The translations under genes and the position numbers were made by a program. This document shows positions 52,548 through 55,790 of a stretch of DNA of 55,790 bases, piece by piece (the stretch's first letter is position 1; every line of letters starts with the position of its first letter). Under the pieces are notes generated by a model that was not told where the DNA came from, did no database searches, and worked only from the letters and a program-made list of their open reading frames with translations. Source of the DNA: an uncultured Succiniclasticum sp. (GTDB lineage: Bacteria > Bacillota > Negativicutes > Acidaminococcales > Acidaminococcaceae); assembly GCA_905233365.1 (NCBI GenBank), contig CAJODT010000001.1:29427-85216 (forward strand), given 5' to 3'.

Positions 52548-53195
52548 TTATTTTCTGTTTTCCTGCTCACTGGTCAGCTTGTACATCAACGCATTACAGA
52601 TAGCCGCCGCCACATTGCTGCCGCCTTTGCGGCCTACCGCAACAATATACGGAATTCCGCTGGCCATAATGATTTCTTTGGACTGGACCACATTAACAAA
52701 ACCAACCGGTACACCAATGACCAGCACAGGTTTAATTTTACCTTCTTTAACTAATTCGTCCAGACGGACCAAAGCCGTCGGTGCATTGCCAACAGCGATG
52801 ATCACCGGTCCTTGCAACGTTGCTGCTTTTTCCATACATGCAGCAGCCCGGGTACTTCCCGCTTCTTTTGCACGGGCTGCCACATCCGAATCGCTCATAA
52901 AGCAGACTGCTTCACCATTCAGCTTTGCCAATGCTGCTTTGTTGATACCCACATGCGCCATCTTGGTATCTGTGACAATTGTAAATCCGCCTTTTTTCAT
53001 GACAAACAGCGTATCTTCCACCACATTGTCGCTGAACCGCAATGTTCGGGCATAATCAAAATCAGCCGCCGTGTGGATACAACGTTTGATGATGCTTTCT
53101 TTATCCGGATCTAATTTTAATTCTCCTAATTCTTCAGAAATAATTTCAAAACTGCGTTTTTCAATATCCATTGGCAGTACATTTTCCAGATTCAT
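52548..53195 (-). CDS. cbiC: Cobalt-precorrin-8X methylmutase
   Basis: A 215-residue enzyme that moves a methyl group from C11 to C12 to give (hydrogeno)cobyrinic acid in cobalamin synthesis. The catalytic histidine lies in KRCIHTAADFDY (His41), and GNAPTALVRL and GVPVGFVNVVQSKE mark the family. CobH/CbiC proteins of aerobic and anaerobic pathways look alike; a gut anaerobe would use the CbiC route. GGAGG lies 6 bases before the ATG. It lies downstream of cobO and cobQ. Confidence 0.94.
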   Translation of the reverse strand: MNLENVLPMDIEKRSFEIISEELGELKLDPDKESIIKRCIHTAADFDYARTLRFSDNVVEDTLFVMKKGGFTIVTDTKMAHVGINKAALAKLNGEAVCFMSDSDVAARAKEAGSTRAAACMEKAATLQGPVIIAVGNAPTALVRLDELVKEGKIKPVLVIGVPVGFVNVVQSKEIIMASGIPYIVAVGRKGGSNVAAAICNALMYKLTSEQENRK

Positions 53196-53321
53196 GTGCT
53201 TCCTCCTTGGTCACTAAATAAACTATATCATCACTGCAATGTGTTTGCAGCTTTTACCACGGCATGCAGTAACAATATTATACCTAAACAACAGGAATTC
53301 GACAATACGCTGCAACCGGTT

Positions 53322-53858
53322 TTACTTTTCAATTCCTTCCCTGGCCGGAATGCCTTTATCAAAGGGATGCTTCCGTTTACAAATCTCTGAAACATAATCA
53401 GCCATATCTAGCAATTCCATTGACGGATTGCGTCCTGTCATGACCACTTCCAAATGCGCAGGCTTATGTTTCAGAAAATCAATAAGAAGCCTTTCGTCCA
53501 ACAGATGCGTTCCGCAGGCGCCGATCACTTCATCAAGGACCAAAAGGTCAATATCATTGTTGTTACAATATGAGGCCAATTCCTTAATAAATTCATTATG
53601 ACCTTGCAATACTTCTGCTTTTTCCTGTTCATTCATCTGGAAAGAAAACTTGGTCAGCGGTTTGCCTCGAAATACCTTTACACCCGGCAACAAGGAAAGA
53701 GTATGCAATTCTCCAGTTTCCCTTCCTTTCAGAAACTGTCCCAGAACAACGTTCAGCCCCCTGCCGCTGGCCCGCAAAATCAAGCCTAACGCAGCAGTAG
53801 TCTTACCTTTTCCATCACCAGTATAAATATGGATCAGGCCCAGTTTGCTTTTATCCAT
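53322..53858 (-). CDS. cobO: Corrinoid adenosyltransferase (BtuR/CobO type)
   Basis: A 178-residue ATP:cob(I)alamin adenosyltransferase that adds the adenosyl group to reduced corrinoids. The P-loop is YTGDGKGKTTAALG; LGQFLKGRETGE, LLVLDEV and MTGRNP complete the family pattern. The length is usual for the BtuR/CobA/CobO class. GGAGAAG lies upstream of the ATG. It is 94 bases after cobQ on the same strand and 126 bases before cbiC, so the three likely form one cobalamin unit. Confidence 0.94.
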   Translation of the reverse strand: MDKSKLGLIHIYTGDGKGKTTAALGLILRASGRGLNVVLGQFLKGRETGELHTLSLLPGVKVFRGKPLTKFSFQMNEQEKAEVLQGHNEFIKELASYCNNNDIDLLVLDEVIGACGTHLLDERLLIDFLKHKPAHLEVVMTGRNPSMELLDMADYVSEICKRKHPFDKGIPAREGIEK

Positions 53859-53952
53859 GTGATGCTCTTCTCCATCTCAACACTACAGGAAACACGGATT
53901 ATTGCGTCTTCCTGAAGACAAAGGCGTTGCCAGCATATTCCCTGTTATATTA

Positions 53953-55485
53953 TTACAACCCTTTGTCTATAATTTCATAAACCCGTTTCATATCCAGATG
54001 CTCGCGCACGCTCCGAGCCAGCAAATCATACTGCTGTTGTTTATATTTTTGGTAATCAATCACTTTGACGTCATCCATACTCAAGCCCTTCTTTGCCAGC
54101 AGTGCTTCCACTATTTTAGCGGCAATACCTTCCCCGTCAAAAATACCATGGATATAGGTCCCATATACCTGCATACCGCCACGTACCGTTTGGCTTCCCT
54201 CTGCAAAAGGCTCCGCTTTTTCATTGATCGGTTCCACTGTGTTCAGCGCTTTATTAGTTTCTAACCGGGTAATGCCGCTATGAATTTCGTAGCCGTAAAA
54301 CTCCATACCGCCTAAACCGGAGAAAATACCTTCCACCCGGTTGAAATGGCCCTTCATCTGGATGGTACGTTTATTCTCCACAAATTCCGTTTCCATGTTC
54401 AGAAGTGCCATACCGGTCGTAACACTTCCCGTATGCCCGCTGTCATAACCGAAGGGATCAGACAGGTTCTGCCCCAGCATCTGGTATCCGCCACAGATAC
54501 CAAATACAACCGTTCCGTTATTAGCTTTATGTAGTACAGCTGTTTCCAAACCGTTCTGCCGCATCCACTTTAAATCATCAATGGTATTTTTAGTGCCGGG
54601 AAGAATGATCATATCCGGATTGCCCAGTTCTTCCGTACTCTTTACGTAACGCAACGATACGCCGTCAATCAGTTCAAACACATTGAAATCCGTAAAATTG
54701 GACATACGCGGGAACTTAACAACGGCAATATCAATCAAGGCCTTTTTACTTTTCACCTGGGTCAGGCGTTCCGATAAGCTGTCTTCATCTTCAATGTCCA
54801 CATTCATCATAGGAAGAACACCGATCACAGGAATGCCGGTTTTCTCTTCCAGCATGTCCAGACCGGGTTTCAGAATACTCACATCACCACGGAATTTGTT
54901 GATGATGACACCTTTTACCATCGCCCGTTCTTCCGGATCTAACAGCATCAGCGTTCCATAGATGGATGCGAAAACGCCGCCACGGTCAATATCAGCCACC
55001 AGCAATACAGGCGATTTTGCCATTCTGGCCATGCCCATGTTTACAATATCCTGTGCTTTCAGATTGATTTCCGCCGGACTGCCCGCCCCTTCAATGACCA
55101 TAATATCACTTTTGTCTGCCAGCGTATTATAGGCCTTCATGATATCTGGAATGAGCTTTGTCTTAAACTTATAATATTCCACGGCCGGCATCGTACCGAT
55201 GGCCACACCGTTGACAATCACCTGAGAACCGCTGTCGCTGGTCGGTTTCAGAAGAATCGGGTTCATCAGCACACTGGGCTTTACCCCGGCAGCCTCTGCC
55301 TGCACAACCTGCGCCCGTCCCATCTCCGCGCCTTCAGCTGTAATAAAGGAATTTAAGGCCATATTCTGGGATTTAAAAGGATTCACCCGTTTTCCATCCT
55401 GATGGAAGATGCGGCACAATGCTGCTGTTACCAGACTTTTTCCTGCATTTGACATAGTCCCCTGTATCATGATTGCTTTTGCCAT
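53953..55485 (-). CDS. cobQ: Cobyric acid synthase
   Basis: A 510-residue glutamine-dependent amidase that adds four amide groups to adenosylcobyrinic acid a,c-diamide. The N-terminal dethiobiotin-synthetase-like domain has IQGTMSNAGKS and NPFKSQNMALNS; the C-terminal glutaminase has the catalytic cysteine in GICGGYQMLG and histidine in YIHGIFD. I chose the ATG at 55483-55485; a GTG three codons earlier would crowd the ribosome site. It begins one base after the stop of the gene upstream, so the two are coupled. Confidence 0.96.
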   Translation of the reverse strand: MAKAIMIQGTMSNAGKSLVTAALCRIFHQDGKRVNPFKSQNMALNSFITAEGAEMGRAQVVQAEAAGVKPSVLMNPILLKPTSDSGSQVIVNGVAIGTMPAVEYYKFKTKLIPDIMKAYNTLADKSDIMVIEGAGSPAEINLKAQDIVNMGMARMAKSPVLLVADIDRGGVFASIYGTLMLLDPEERAMVKGVIINKFRGDVSILKPGLDMLEEKTGIPVIGVLPMMNVDIEDEDSLSERLTQVKSKKALIDIAVVKFPRMSNFTDFNVFELIDGVSLRYVKSTEELGNPDMIILPGTKNTIDDLKWMRQNGLETAVLHKANNGTVVFGICGGYQMLGQNLSDPFGYDSGHTGSVTTGMALLNMETEFVENKRTIQMKGHFNRVEGIFSGLGGMEFYGYEIHSGITRLETNKALNTVEPINEKAEPFAEGSQTVRGGMQVYGTYIHGIFDGEGIAAKIVEALLAKKGLSMDDVKVIDYQKYKQQQYDLLARSVREHLDMKRVYEIIDKGL

Positions 55486-55486
55486 T

Positions 55487-55790
55487 TTATTCACTCTCTT
55501 TCATTAAAAAGTCTACAATATCCCTGTACGTTGCAATATGGCAGGTCGGCCGATGTCCGGTTTTGGTTTCCGCAGCTACCACCGGTCCCCTGCCACGGGT
55601 ATGCTTTCCCGTCACACTGCTGGTCACATGATCGCCACAGATTACAATTCGCAACGGTTCCTCTGTCGTATCCAGCAACGGTTCTAAAAACTCTTTATCT
55701 ATACGGGAGATAAAATCGGCTTTACCTTCATAATCATGACGGTGTGCCGCTTCATCTGTCCCGTTGAAATGCGTCATCACAAAGGGGAAA
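55487..55790 (-). CDS. Phosphoglycerate-mutase-like (ApgM/alkaline phosphatase fold) protein, C-terminal part
   Basis: The last roughly 100 residues of a protein whose start lies beyond the window. THFNGTDEAAHRHDYEGK, CGDHVTSSVTGKHTRG and the PVV that follows match the metal-binding core of cofactor-independent phosphoglycerate mutase (ApgM) and its alkaline-phosphatase-fold relatives. The adjacent cobQ start, one base after its TAA, suggests a role in or next to cobalamin synthesis, such as an alpha-ribazole phosphatase, rather than glycolysis. That role is inference. Confidence 0.7.
   Translation of the reverse strand, partial: FPFVMTHFNGTDEAAHRHDYEGKADFISRIDKEFLEPLLDTTEEPLRIVICGDHVTSSVTGKHTRGRGPVVAAETKTGHRPTCHIATYRDIVDFLMKESE

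Overview
The window reads as a chromosomal segment of a Bacillota (Firmicutes) bacterium. The gene order ccpN-like / PPDK regulator / dnaG / rpoD with trmK and NIF3 nearby, the coaBC-rpoZ-gmk-remA-yicC run, rqcH, yhaM, ylbF-like and yqeG-like genes are all typical of that phylum. The mix of genes and the odd lysine-rich RpoD suggest a Negativicutes member (Acidaminococcaceae-like, for example Phascolarctobacterium). That placement is inference; no 16S gene is present. Most genes are on the minus strand, so operons read from high to low coordinates.

Layout. 1-4272: rpsB-tsf-pyrH (pyrH cut by the window edge), thrC and a YbaK deacylase. 4395-6827 (+): nadE and a secreted 3D-domain protein. 7012-13799: fabK, a zinc-ribbon membrane protein, an unknown 516-aa protein coupled to murB and a YlbF-family protein, a VanX-like exported protein, a nitrilase-family amidase and a YqeG phosphatase. 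13796-16119: an OmpR-type two-component system. 16378-18328: an NlpC/P60 hydrolase, an exported nucleoside deoxyribosyltransferase-like protein and a Nif11-type RiPP precursor. 18426-23113: a 124-aa protein resembling the front of a RiPP radical-SAM maturase, translationally coupled to a 1438-aa PAS/GGDEF/EAL protein. 23794-25313: a small protein with a Y-family polymerase. 25554-30202: an exported alpha/beta hydrolase, rnpB (RNase P RNA), yhaM, NIF3, trmK and HU. 30493: a tRNA with CAU anticodon. 30717-37921: rpoD, dnaG, dgt, PPDK regulator and ccpN-like gene. 38146-39680: metK behind a SAM-I riboswitch. 39779-43130: coaBC, rpoZ, gmk, remA, yicC. 43233-47298: three exported or membrane proteins of unknown role and rqcH. 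47434-51397: an Fbp-type ABC importer. 51549-55790: a ferredoxin-nitroreductase and cobalamin genes (cbiC, cobO, cobQ), ending in a truncated phosphoglycerate-mutase-like gene.

The most interesting stretch is 18083-23403. A GG-terminated Nif11-like precursor with a three-cysteine core, a maturase-like N-terminal fragment without any radical-SAM motif, and a huge cyclic-di-GMP protein with four tandem sensor repeats form one apparent transcription unit. Upstream lie three direct repeats at an 11-bp period and two palindromes. It may be a c-di-GMP-linked peptide system or a decaying RiPP locus. Other oddities are an exported deoxyribosyltransferase, a VanX-like protein whose zinc histidine is arginine, a sigma factor with a 365-residue lysine/alanine/proline tail, and a PPDK regulator that seems to need a non-canonical start codon.
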